Source of the DNA: Saccharothrix ecbatanensis | GTDB lineage: Bacteria > Actinomycetota > Actinomycetes > Mycobacteriales > Pseudonocardiaceae | Assembly: GCF_014205015.1 (NCBI RefSeq) | Contig: NZ_JACHMO010000001.1 | Location: forward strand, 5,456,001 to 5,520,000 | Reading direction: 5' to 3' | DNA: 64,000 bases | Shown: in pieces, positions 44,054 to 53,567 of the stretch | Layout: each line of letters starts with the position of its first letter | Position numbering within the stretch: the first letter of the stretch is position 1 | Position numbers and translations under genes: made by a program | Notes under the pieces: generated by a model | What the model was told of the DNA's origin: nothing | Databases searched by the model: none | What the model saw: only the letters and a program-made list of their open reading frames with translations

Positions 44054-44617
44054 GTGCGGCGGCTGGTGGCGGTGATGTCCGTGGTCCTGGCGGCCGGGTC
44101 GGCGACGGCGTGCGGCGGTATCCCGGTCGAGGCGGGCCCGCAGTCGGCGACGTCCCCCGCCCCGACGTACCCGGTGCCGGCGCAGGCGGTGCGGCCGGAC
44201 GAGAAGGTGCTGAAGATCCCGACCACGTCGGACGGCGACACGGCGTTCACGCTGGTCGGGCTGACCACGGAGATGCCGACGCTGATCGGCAGCCACGCCG
44301 AGTACCACGCCAAGGGCCAGTTCGTCCGTATCCGGCTGACGGTGATCAACAACGGTCGCAGCAGCGTGTCGTTCGACGCGCGCCGGCACGTGATGATCGA
44401 CGACCTCGAGGCCGAGCACGCGGTGGACACGCAGGCGATGAACGTGAAGCGGCAGCCGGAGACGATCGACCTCGGCGCGAACGTGCGCCTGGAGTACGAC
44501 GTCTACTACGACCTGCCGAAGGACGCGAAACCGCTGGCCCTGCGGGTGTACGGCGGTCCGACGCTGACCGACCTGAAGGACCAGTCGAGCACCGAGATCC
44601 CGCTGGCCCAGCCTTGA
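44054..44617 (+). CDS. Lipoprotein with DUF4352-like domain
   Basis: This 187-residue protein begins with a short signal peptide ending GSATAC, a plausible lipobox. A spacer follows, then an Ig-like beta-sandwich of DUF4352 type (about 60-185; GQFVRIRLTVINNGRSSVSFDAR, LEYDVYYDLPKDAKPLALRVYG). Such surface lipoproteins are of unknown function. GTG 44054 is chosen because GGAGG precedes it by 5 nt; in-frame GTGs at 44042 and 44048 are alternatives. The stop lies inside a terminator hairpin shared with livF. Confidence 0.78.
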   Translation: MRRLVAVMSVVLAAGSATACGGIPVEAGPQSATSPAPTYPVPAQAVRPDEKVLKIPTTSDGDTAFTLVGLTTEMPTLIGSHAEYHAKGQFVRIRLTVINNGRSSVSFDARRHVMIDDLEAEHAVDTQAMNVKRQPETIDLGANVRLEYDVYYDLPKDAKPLALRVYGGPTLTDLKDQSSTEIPLAQP

Positions 44618-44630
44618 CCAAGGCTGGGCC
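44605..44630. terminator. Bidirectional terminator between the lipoprotein gene and livF
   Basis: GGCCCAGCCTTG (44605-44616) and CAAGGCTGGGCC (44619-44630) form a perfect hairpin that overlaps the lipoprotein stop codon. It lies 41 bp past the livF stop on the opposite strand. Confidence 0.85.
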
Positions 44631-44670
44631 GGCGGGTTTCGGACTCAGTTCCCGGACTCAGTGCCCGGAC

Positions 44671-45375
44671 TCAGTGCCCGCCGAGGTACGCCGCGCGCAC
44701 CTGCGGGTCGTCCAGGAGCTCCAGGCCGGGGGCGCTCTTGACGACCCGGCCGGTCTCCAGCACGTACGCGCGGTGGGAGAGCTTCAGCGCCTGCTGCGCG
44801 TTCTGCTCCACCAGCAGCACGGTCGTGCCACGCTTGTTGATCTCCTTGATGATCTCGAAGATCTGCGCGATGAGCATGGGCGCGAGGCCCATCGACGGCT
44901 CGTCTAGCAGGAGCACCTTCGGCTTGGTCATCAGCGCCCGGCCGATGGCGATCATCTGCTGCTCGCCGCCGGACATGGTGCCGCCGAACTGGTTCTTCCG
45001 CTCGGCGAGCCGCGGGAACAGCTCGTAGACCTCGGCCAGGTCGGCGTCCAGCGCCTCCTTGCGGGTGTAGGCACCCATCAGGAGGTTCTCCTGCACCGTC
45101 ATGCCGGGGAACACGCCGCGGCCTTCCGGTGACTGGCCGATCCCCGCGACGACCCGCTTGTGGCCGGGCATCTTGGAGATGTCCGCGCCGTTGAACAGGA
45201 TCTGGCCGCTGGTCAGCGGGCGCAGGCCGGAGATCGTCTTGAGGGTCGTCGTCTTGCCCGCGCCGTTGGCGCCGATCAGCGAGACGATCTCGCCTTCGTC
45301 CACTTCGAGGCTGATGCCCTTGATCGCGGCGATCTTCCCGTAGTGGACGTGGATGTCCTTGATCTCAAGAAGCAT
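44671..45375 (-). CDS. livF: Branched-chain amino acid ABC transporter ATPase LivF
   Basis: This is a 234-residue ABC ATPase: Walker A GANGAGKTT (about 36-44), Q-loop IGQSPEGRGVFPGMTV, signature MSGGEQQM, Walker B VLLLDEPSMGLAP and the H-loop region replaced by LLVEQNAQQAL, as is typical of LivF. It energises the LivHM channel together with LivG, with which it overlaps by 11 nt. The stop codon lies in a 13-bp repeat that places two further in-register TGAs downstream. Confidence 0.95.
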   Translation of the reverse strand: MLLEIKDIHVHYGKIAAIKGISLEVDEGEIVSLIGANGAGKTTTLKTISGLRPLTSGQILFNGADISKMPGHKRVVAGIGQSPEGRGVFPGMTVQENLLMGAYTRKEALDADLAEVYELFPRLAERKNQFGGTMSGGEQQMIAIGRALMTKPKVLLLDEPSMGLAPMLIAQIFEIIKEINKRGTTVLLVEQNAQQALKLSHRAYVLETGRVVKSAPGLELLDDPQVRAAYLGGH

Positions 45376-46137
45376 CGTCGGACACCCCCAGGTAGGCCTC
45401 GATGACCTTCGGGTTGTTCTGCACCTCTTGCGGGAGCCCTTCTGCGATCAGCTGGCCGAAGTCCAGCACCGCCACGCGGTCGCTGACGCCCATGACCAGG
45501 CTCATGTCGTGCTCGATCAGCAGCACGGTCCGGCCGCTGTCGCGGATCTTGCGGATCAGCGCCTGGAGCGATTCCTTCTCGGCCGGGTTCATCCCCGCCG
45601 CGGGCTCGTCCAGCAGGAGCAGCTTCGGGTCCGTGGCCAGGGCGCGGGCGATCTCGAGCCGCCGCTGGTCGCCGTAGGGCAGGTTCTTCGCGGTCTCGCT
45701 CATCCGGCCGGGGATGCCGACGAAGTCCAGCAGCTCCCGGGCCAGCTCACGGCCGCGCTTCTCCTCCTTGCGGTGCCAGGGCAGGTTCAGCGTGGCGCCG
45801 ATCGCACCGGTCTTGTGGTGCGCGTCCGCGCCCACCATCACGTTCTCCAGCGCCGACATGTTGTGGAACAGCCGGATGTTCTGGAACGTGCGGGCGATGC
45901 CCTGCTTGGTGATCTTGAACCGCTTGCCGCCGTCGATCCGCGTGCCGTTGAACAGCACCTGGCCCTCGGTCGGCTGGTAGACGCCGGTGACCACGTTGAA
46001 CACGGTGGTCTTGCCCGCGCCGTTCGGGCCGATCAGGGCGAAGATCTCGCCCTGGTTGACGCTGATCTTCGCTTCGCGGAGGGCGACCACGCCGCCGAAG
46101 CGCATGGTCACGTTGTCCAGCTGAAGGACGGGAGTGC

Positions 46138-46141
<4 letters not shown>
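45365..46141 (-). CDS. livG: Branched-chain amino acid ABC transporter ATPase LivG
   Basis: This 258-residue ABC ATPase has Walker A GPNGAGKTT, Q-loop IARTFQNIRLFHNMS, the LivG-specific insertion before LPYGDQRRLEIARAL (degenerate signature, as usual in LivG), Walker B LLLLDEPAAGMNP and H-loop LIEHDMSLV. The GTG at 46141 overlaps the livM stop (GTGA), so the operon is translationally coupled throughout. Confidence 0.95.
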
Positions 46142-47300
<1,159 letters not shown>

Positions 47301-47304
<4 letters not shown>

Positions 47305-48263
47305 GCGCGGGCCTTCTGTAGGGATTCACCCAGGATGCCGGTCGGGCGGAACATCAGCACGATCACCAGCACGGTGAACGCGATCACGTCCTTCCACTCC
47401 GAACCCAGGAAGATCGCGCCCCAGTTCTCGATGAGGCCGAGCACGACACCGCCGAGCAGTGCGCCGCGCAGGTTGCCAATACCGCCGAGCACGGCCGCCG
47501 TGAACGCTTTGATGCCGAGCACGAAACCGACGTTGAAGACGGTGTTCTCGAACTCCATCAGGTAAAGCGCGCCGGCGACACCGGCCATCGCGCCGCCGAG
47601 GAGGAACGTGACCCGGACGATGTTGTCGATGCTGACGCCCATGAGCACGGCGGCTTCGGGGTCCTGCGCGGTGGCGCGGATGCCGCGGCCGATCTTGGTG
47701 CGGTTCACCACGCGGTCCAGCGCGATCATCATGATGACGGCGGCCACGATCACGATGATGTGGTCGGTGCGGATCGCCGCGTTGCCGATGGAGAACACGG
47801 TGTCGCGGTCGACCAGGCGTGGCGACGACTGCTGGTTGCGGCCGGGCTTGCCGGTCAGCCACGGGATGATGACCAGCGCGAACAGCTCTTGCAGGAACAG
47901 CGACGCGCCGATCGCGGAGATCAGCGCGGTGAGCCGGGTGGCCCCCTTCTTGCGCAGCGGCCGGTAGGCCACCACCTCAAGCAGCATCGCGGCTCCGCCG
48001 GAGATCAGGGCGGACAACGCGATGATCAACAGCATCACGCCGAACAGCGCGAACCCGGTCAGTGGCGACGCGGGCGCGACCGCGGTGATCACCACGAGCG
48101 ACGTGAAGGTGCCGATCATGAAGATCTCGGAGTGCGCGAAGTTGATCAAACGCAGCACGCCGTAGACCATCGTGTAGCCGAGGGCGATCAGCGCGTAGAT
48201 GGAGCCGAACACCAGTCCGCCCACCGTGCTGGGTAGGAACTGGTTGAGGAAATCATCAAGCAT
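47301..48263 (-). CDS. livH: Branched-chain amino acid ABC transporter permease LivH
   Basis: This is a 320-residue membrane protein of about eight helices. The N-terminal signature is FGSIYALIALGYTMVYGVLRLINFAHSE and the EAA-like loop is TKIGRGIRATAQDPEAAVLMG. The ATG at 48263 is preferred (GAGG upstream); an in-frame GTG at 48278 is possible. It lies 126 bp downstream of livJ, separated by a strong hairpin. Confidence 0.95.
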
Positions 48264-48311
48264 GACAGGTTGCCTCACGAGACGGGCGGGGAGAGAACAT
48301 AGCCATAGTGG

Positions 48312-48356
48312 TGGGGAGCGGGCGCCGTCGTTCCCACGACGCGCGCCCGCTCCCCA
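48312..48356 (-). terminator. Intra-operon hairpin between livJ and livH
   Basis: TGGGGAGCGGGCGC (48312-48325) pairs perfectly with GCGCCCGCTCCCCA (48343-48356), continued by a CGTCG/CGACG inner stem around TTCCCA. It is placed 34 bp after the livJ stop. It probably acts as a partial terminator or 3'-end stabiliser, giving excess binding protein over permease; that role is inference from known transporter operons. Confidence 0.75.
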
Positions 48357-48389
48357 GCTCGCTAGCTTGCTTGCCTAATCCGTCCCGGA

Positions 48390-49565
48390 TCAGCCTTCGA
48401 GCTTCGCTTCCTCCGCCGGCCCGAGCAGCTTGAGGACGCCGCCCTTGACCTGGTAGACGAAGATCGCGTTGTTCTCCGGCTCGCCGTTCGCCTTGAACTT
48501 GATCGGCTTGGAGATGCCGTCGAAGCTGATCGTCTTCAGGTACTCGTTGATCTTCTCACCGGTGGTGTTGCCCGCCTGGACGGCCTTGATGAAGGCAGTC
48601 GCGGCGTCGTAGCCCTCGGTCGCGTAGATCGCCGGGTCGGCGTTGGCGCTCTTCTTGTACTTGTCGAAGAACTCCTTCAACGGGCCGGTCACGTCCGCCG
48701 ACGGGATGTTGCACGGGCAGGCGAGGACAGCGCCCTCGGCCGCCGCGGCACCCGCGCCGGTCACCAGCTGCTGGTCGAGCGAGCCGTCGCCGGAAGCGAA
48801 CATGGCCGTGACGCCGCCGTCGCGCAGCTGCTTGAGCAGCCGGCCGGCCTGCGCGTAGTAACCGCCGAAGACGATCACGTCGGGCTTCGACGCGGCGACC
48901 TTAGTGACGGTGGACGAGTAGTCGGACGCGTCCTTCGCGAACTTGTCCCGCTCGACCGTGACACTGGCGCTCTCGAACGACTTGGCGACGGCGTCGGCCA
49001 GGCCGACGCTGTACTCCTGGTCGTCGGACAGGACGAACGCCTTCTTCGGGGCCTTGGCCTTCACCAGGAACTCGGCGATGCCGGGGCCCTGGTCGTCGTC
49101 GTTGGCGACGACGCGGTGCCAGTACGTCCAGCCGTTCTGCGCCAGGCCGGGGTTCGTGGCGGACGGCGAGACGCTGGGGAGCTTGCTCTCCTCCAGCTGG
49201 CCGCCGATGGCCTTCGACTCACCGGAGAAGGCCGGGCCGATCAGGCCGACGATCTTGTCCTGGGTGACTGCCTTCGTGATCAGCGAGGTCGCCTGGTCGG
49301 GCTTGCCCTGGCTGTCGTACGGCACCAGCTCGATCTTGACCTTGGGGTTCGTGGCGTTGTACTCGTCGATCGCCATCTTCGCGCCGTTCCGGGGCGGAAT
49401 CACGATCGCCGAGTTCTCACCGGTGAGGTCACCCATGAACCCGATCTTGACCGAGGTGACTTCGCCACCCGCGTCGCCACCGCCGCCGCCTCCAGCGCAA
49501 GCCGCGAGCACCAGCGACGAAGCCGCCGCCAGCGCCAGAACTCGGCCGAGTCGTGCTCCTGACAC
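48390..49565 (-). CDS. livJ: Branched-chain amino acid ABC transporter substrate-binding lipoprotein
   Basis: This 391-residue extracytoplasmic lipoprotein has signal peptide SSLVLAACAGG (lipidated C23) and a poly-Gly spacer, then a periplasmic-binding-protein type I fold: VKIGFMGDLTGENSA, IVGLIGPAFSGESKA, SVSPSATNPGL and VLSDDQEYSVG. It binds leucine, isoleucine or valine, or related ligands, and feeds LivHMGF. GTG 49565 is chosen because GGAGG lies 7 nt upstream; earlier in-frame ATGs (49580, 49592) would place that Shine-Dalgarno inside the gene. The 278 bp upstream holds the operon promoter. Confidence 0.92.
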   Translation of the reverse strand: MSGARLGRVLALAAASSLVLAACAGGGGGGDAGGEVTSVKIGFMGDLTGENSAIVIPPRNGAKMAIDEYNATNPKVKIELVPYDSQGKPDQATSLITKAVTQDKIVGLIGPAFSGESKAIGGQLEESKLPSVSPSATNPGLAQNGWTYWHRVVANDDDQGPGIAEFLVKAKAPKKAFVLSDDQEYSVGLADAVAKSFESASVTVERDKFAKDASDYSSTVTKVAASKPDVIVFGGYYAQAGRLLKQLRDGGVTAMFASGDGSLDQQLVTGAGAAAAEGAVLACPCNIPSADVTGPLKEFFDKYKKSANADPAIYATEGYDAATAFIKAVQAGNTTGEKINEYLKTISFDGISKPIKFKANGEPENNAIFVYQVKGGVLKLLGPAEEAKLEG

Positions 49566-49843
49566 CGGAATACCTCCCATGACACCAACCATCCCGCCGG
49601 TAGGCGGATGCCCTCACACGAGGGCTGGGTTAGGGCAGGAACGTAGCTTCAAGTGAGTTCGATGAACAGGTGGTCTTACTGCTCTGTGTCCACATCGTGA
49701 CGGTAGTCACCGGAAAATGCCCTGACGTTAACAACCCTAAATCCAGCTCAAATCGCCGCAGGTCACGTGGTCAATGCGGGCTGTGACCAACAATGGCCGA
49801 GGCACTGTCCGATACTCGAACGTGTATCACTCGCGGGGGTTAG

Positions 49844-50449
49844 TCACCCGAAGTTTTCGATGACGGCTTCGGCCACGGCCTTCATCGTCGTGCGGCGATC
49901 CATAGCCGTCCGCTGCACCCAACGGAATGCCTCGGGCTCCGACAGACCCTGCTTGGTCATCAGCAATCCCTTGGCGCGCTCGACCACCTTGCGCGTCTCC
50001 AGGCGGTCGGTGAGCCCGGCGACCTCGTTCTCCAGGGCCTGCAACTCGGCGAACCGGCTCATCGCCAGTTCGATCGCGGGCACCAGGTCGCGCTTGGCGA
50101 ACGGCTTGACCAGGTAGGCCATCGCGCCGGCGTCACGCGCGCGCTCCACGAGGTCGCGCTGGCTGAACGCGGTGAGGATGACGACCGGGGCGATGCGCTT
50201 GCCCGCGATCACCGAAGCGGCCTCGATGCCGTCGACCTTCGGCATCTTGACATCCATGATGACCAGGTCCGGTCGCAGCTCGGTGGCCAGCGTGACCGCC
50301 TCGTCGCCGTCGGCGGCCTGACCGGCCACCTCGTACCCCTCTTCGCGCAGCATCTCGACCAGGTCGAGTCGGATGAGGGCTTCGTCCTCGGCCACGAGCA
50401 CACGCCGTGGCGCGGCCTCGGGCTGGGCCTCGGCAGCCGGTTGGGTCAC
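49844..50449 (-). CDS. pdtaR: PdtaR-type response regulator with ANTAR RNA-binding domain
   Basis: This 201-residue protein has a receiver domain (about 16-130; phospho-acceptor D66 in LVIMDVKMP, with E21-D22 acidic pair and conserved T and K) and a C-terminal ANTAR domain (about 145-198; ERAKGLLMTKQGLSEPEAFRWVQRTAMD). By homology to mycobacterial Rv1626 it acts as an antiterminator binding tandem hairpins when phosphorylated by PdtaS. AGGAGG 6 nt before the GTG fixes the start. Its position near polA is conserved with mycobacteria; the kinase gene is not in the window. Confidence 0.93.
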   Translation of the reverse strand: MTQPAAEAQPEAAPRRVLVAEDEALIRLDLVEMLREEGYEVAGQAADGDEAVTLATELRPDLVIMDVKMPKVDGIEAASVIAGKRIAPVVILTAFSQRDLVERARDAGAMAYLVKPFAKRDLVPAIELAMSRFAELQALENEVAGLTDRLETRKVVERAKGLLMTKQGLSEPEAFRWVQRTAMDRRTTMKAVAEAVIENFG

Positions 50450-50871
50450 CGGGGTCCTCCTGACATTGACGTTCTGACGGCGGCTCGACGCGGTCGCGTC
50501 GGACGAAACCGCAGTCTACCGGCGGGTCGGGCCGCACCGGGGCGACCTGGCCGTGATCGCGGCCACCGCCGCCGGCTTGGTCGGTTCGGGCCTGGCCGAT
50601 CGGCCGAACGCGCCGGGTGGACGCCATCGTGCGGTGGGAGGCCGATCGGGGCGGCGGCACACGGTCCGCGACAGGGTGTCGACCAGGCAGGTGGACACCC
50701 TGTCGCGGCGAGGAGCCAATCAGGGCAAGCGGACACCAGCCTGCGCCAGGTTGTCGATCGGGCGGCTGGACACCAGTCGGCGGCAGGTGTGACCCGATCG
50801 GGTCTGCTTATCGCAGGCAACTGCGGGCCCAGGGCGTGCCGGGCGCCCGTGTGGACGCCCGGCACTGCGGG
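50450..50871 (-). other. 422-bp intergenic region with large hairpin
   Basis: No gene is supported. The main feature is a 15-bp perfect stem, CCGCGACAGGGTGTC (50666-50680) with GACACCCTGTCGCGG (50694-50708), extended by ACC/GGT around a 5-nt loop. It is followed by related fragments (TTGTCGATCGGGCGGCTGGACACC at about 50751-50774 and a CGATCGGGTC/GACCCGATCG palindrome near 50800). On the minus strand it lies between the end of the unknown 321-residue gene and the start of pdtaR, so it may be a terminator plus the pdtaR promoter. Confidence 0.6.
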
Positions 50872-51837
50872 TCAGCGCACCGCCTGCGGCGGCTCCCACC
50901 AGCCCGTCACGCCCCGCGGCCACTCGACCGCGGCCAGCGCGGGCTCGTGCTCCGGGTTCGGACCGTCCACCTCGCGCAGGAATAGGTCGTACCAGCCTGT
51001 CGAGATGCCGAGACCGCCCCCGACACTGGGAACTTCCACACACCCCGGCAGCCCGAACACCGGGTGCAACAGCTGATCAACCATCTTCGGCACGCTGAGG
51101 CTCGTGGGCCACTCGACCCACCACTGGTCGCCCTGGGCCAGCGCACGCACCCACGGCGCGGCGGCGAACAGGTGGTACCGGCGCAGCACGGCACTGCCCA
51201 CACCCGTCGGGCGCGGCGCCTCGGCCAGGCGGTCGCGCTCGACCTGGGTGAGCGGCCCGTCGATGAACGTCGCGCTCATGTCACGGCCCGCCAGCAGGTT
51301 CCGCACGTACTTCATCCCGTCGGCCCACGCCCGTTCGTCCACGCCCGCGAAGTGCACGGACGCGTCGAGGCCCAGCAGCCGCAGTTCCACCGAACGGGGG
51401 TGGTGGGTGACCCGCAGACCGGCCGCCCCCGCCGCCCACTCGCCGTCATACCTGGGCAGCAACTCGTAGAGCAGCGGGCCCAGGGCGTGTTCGGTGAGGT
51501 GCAGGCGGAGTTGCCTGCCCGGCTCGACGGCGCTGAACGCGTGCGCCGGCCGCAACATGCTCGCGGGCGGACGGAGTTGCAGGTGGGCGCCCGCGTCCAG
51601 ACCGGCTTGCAGCACCACGGATTCGAGCGCGCGCTGGTCGTCGCCCTCCGCGTCGGGCAGGAACAGGCCGCGCACGTCAGCCTTGCCGCCGCGCAAGGCG
51701 TCGACCACGCGTTCACGGCGGTCATCGGGCAGGTCGTGCAGCACCGCTTTCACCGCGGGCACGGCCTGGGACAGGTTCTCGCCGGTGTAGGTCCGGCGGA
51801 GGTCGACCAGCTGTTCGGTCAACGACGATCGCGCCAT
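50872..51837 (-). CDS. Conserved-looking hypothetical protein
   Basis: This is a 321-residue soluble protein that I do not recognise. It begins with a charged segment (MARSSLTEQLVDLRRTYTGE), a TYTGE-containing start I associate with several uncharacterised actinobacterial proteins. Two mixed alpha/beta regions follow, with Trp-rich C-terminal strands (DQWWVEWPTSLSVPKMVDQLL; GVTGWWEPP). It has no signal peptide, membrane helix or clear catalytic motif. Codon usage is normal for the genome. It is monocistronic, flanked by intergenic regions of about 300-420 bp. Confidence 0.7.
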   Translation of the reverse strand: MARSSLTEQLVDLRRTYTGENLSQAVPAVKAVLHDLPDDRRERVVDALRGGKADVRGLFLPDAEGDDQRALESVVLQAGLDAGAHLQLRPPASMLRPAHAFSAVEPGRQLRLHLTEHALGPLLYELLPRYDGEWAAGAAGLRVTHHPRSVELRLLGLDASVHFAGVDERAWADGMKYVRNLLAGRDMSATFIDGPLTQVERDRLAEAPRPTGVGSAVLRRYHLFAAAPWVRALAQGDQWWVEWPTSLSVPKMVDQLLHPVFGLPGCVEVPSVGGGLGISTGWYDLFLREVDGPNPEHEPALAAVEWPRGVTGWWEPPQAVR

Positions 51838-52135
51838 GGCAGTCCTCGCTCCCGCCGCCCGGCTCGGCGCAACAAGGACGCGTTACGCGTCGTTCAACGG
51901 TGTCAGGTGGGTCTTCCATGAGCAGGGGTGCCCTCACCCCGCGGCGGATCACGCCACCCGCTTGCCGGGGAGTGGCTCCAGCCTCACGTCTGCTCACACA
52001 CGCCGTTTCCGACGATAGCAAGCTCCGGCTCCGTGCCGCGACGCCCACACGATCAACCGGTGACGACCGGCACGAATCGGCGCTCGGCGGCATGATGACA
52101 CGTTGGCGTTAACCGCTCTCGGTAAGGTGTCGAAC

Positions 52136-52645
52136 ATGAGTTCGAACAAACGCACGTGGCCCAGCCCCGACGCCCAGGACGAGCTGCGGTTGATGACCGA
52201 GTTCCTCACCTTCCTGCGGCTCACCGCCGTGTCGAAGGTGGAGGGGCTGAGCTGGGCGGACGCCACGGCCGCGCCCATCCCGACGTCGCCGGTGGTGAGC
52301 GCGCTCGGTGCGCTGCGGCACCTGACGGCGGTGGAACGGTGGTGGCTGTCCATCGAGGTGGGCGGCGTGGAGCTGCCGTCGCTGTGGGGTGAGGACGCGG
52401 ACGCGTCGTGGCGCATGCACGAGGGCGACACGGTCGAGTCGGTGATCGACGAGTACCGGGCCGAGTGGGCACGGTCGGAGCGCGCGCTCGACGGATTGGG
52501 CGCGGACGACCGGACACGCGGCGACCACGACGGCAAGGGCCGCACGGTGCGCTGGGTCCTCGCGCACGTCGTGCAGGAAACCGCACGGCACGTCGGCCAT
52601 CTGGACTTCCTGCGTGAACTCGCGGACGGTGAAAAGGGCGAATGA
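52136..52645 (+). CDS. DinB/DUF664 family protein
   Basis: This 169-residue four-helix protein of the DinB-like superfamily shows the DUF664 pattern: LGALRHLTAVERWWLSIEVGG with the first His ligand, and LAHVVQETARHVGHLDFLRELADG with the HxxxH-type metal ligands. Relatives include mycothiol- and bacillithiol-dependent enzymes, so a thiol-dependent transferase or isomerase role is possible. ATG 52136. The 298 bp upstream (51838-52135) shows no other feature. Confidence 0.85.
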   Translation: MSSNKRTWPSPDAQDELRLMTEFLTFLRLTAVSKVEGLSWADATAAPIPTSPVVSALGALRHLTAVERWWLSIEVGGVELPSLWGEDADASWRMHEGDTVESVIDEYRAEWARSERALDGLGADDRTRGDHDGKGRTVRWVLAHVVQETARHVGHLDFLRELADGEKGE

Positions 52646-52714
52646 CGCGCGGGCATAACGCTTGCGGGTGAACGGCCCTGCGGTGTTCGGCGGCGGCTGA
52701 TTGGATCACCGCCC

Positions 52715-53560
52715 ATGCGCCACCTGGTTGCCTTTCTCGCCGCCGTACTCGTGTTGTCCCTGTTCACCGCGCCGGCGTCGGCAGTGCAGACGCCGGCCGC
52801 ACCAGAGACACCCACAGCGCCGGCCGTCGAAATCGACTTCACCGGGATCGTGTCGTTGCGGGGCTGTTCGGGATCGGTGGTCCGGCCGCCGGAGCACGAT
52901 CCGTCCGACCCGGCGATGGTGCTGACCAACGGGCACTGCGTGCGGCTCCTGGGCGTCGACGAGGTCGTCGTGGAGGAGCCTGCGGACCGGGTGTTCACCT
53001 TGCTGGACAAGGACGGCGACGGCACGCTCGGCACGTTGCGGTCGTCCGGTCTCGCCTACGCGACGATGTCCGGGACCGACGTCGCGCTGTACCGGCTGAC
53101 CTCCACCTACGCCGAGGTCGAGGCGATGGGCACGCGGGCGCTGGAGCTGTCGCCGACGCACCCGGAGATCGGCATCGGCATCCGGCTGGTGTCGGGCTAC
53201 TGGCGTCAGATCTACGCGTGCCACGCGGACGGTTACGTGCACGAACTGCGCGAGGACCGGTGGACCTGGCGCGGTTCGATGCGCTACACCGCGCAGTGCG
53301 ACAGCAAGGGCGGCACGTCGGGTTCCCCGGTGCTGGACGCGGCCACCGGCAAGGTCGTGGCGGTGAACAACACCGGCAACGAGAACGGCGAGCGGTGCAC
53401 GCTCGACAACCCGTGCGAGGTGGACGAGTCCGGCGAGGTGACGGTGCGCCAGGGCATCCGGTACGGGCAGGTGACCCACCAGCTGGCGCCCTGCCTGACC
53501 GGGGACGGCCGGGTCGACCTGACCGCCCCCGGTTGCGGACTGCCGCGACCCGCGGCTTAG
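52715..53560 (+). CDS. Secreted trypsin-like serine protease
   Basis: This 281-residue protein has a Sec signal peptide (LVAFLAAVLVLSLFTAPASA) and a short Pro/Ala-rich spacer, then a chymotrypsin-fold protease with triad H74 (LTNGHCV), D122 (GTDVALYRL) and S204 (GGTSGSPVLD). Cysteine pairs (C52/C75, C169/C197 and a C-terminal set) suggest disulfides outside the cell. It resembles actinomycete secreted trypsin-like proteases of V8/S1 type. It is convergent with the PI-PLC gene, with 7 bp between the stops. Confidence 0.9.
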   Translation: MRHLVAFLAAVLVLSLFTAPASAVQTPAAPETPTAPAVEIDFTGIVSLRGCSGSVVRPPEHDPSDPAMVLTNGHCVRLLGVDEVVVEEPADRVFTLLDKDGDGTLGTLRSSGLAYATMSGTDVALYRLTSTYAEVEAMGTRALELSPTHPEIGIGIRLVSGYWRQIYACHADGYVHELREDRWTWRGSMRYTAQCDSKGGTSGSPVLDAATGKVVAVNNTGNENGERCTLDNPCEVDESGEVTVRQGIRYGQVTHQLAPCLTGDGRVDLTAPGCGLPRPAA

Positions 53561-53567
53561 GACCGGC

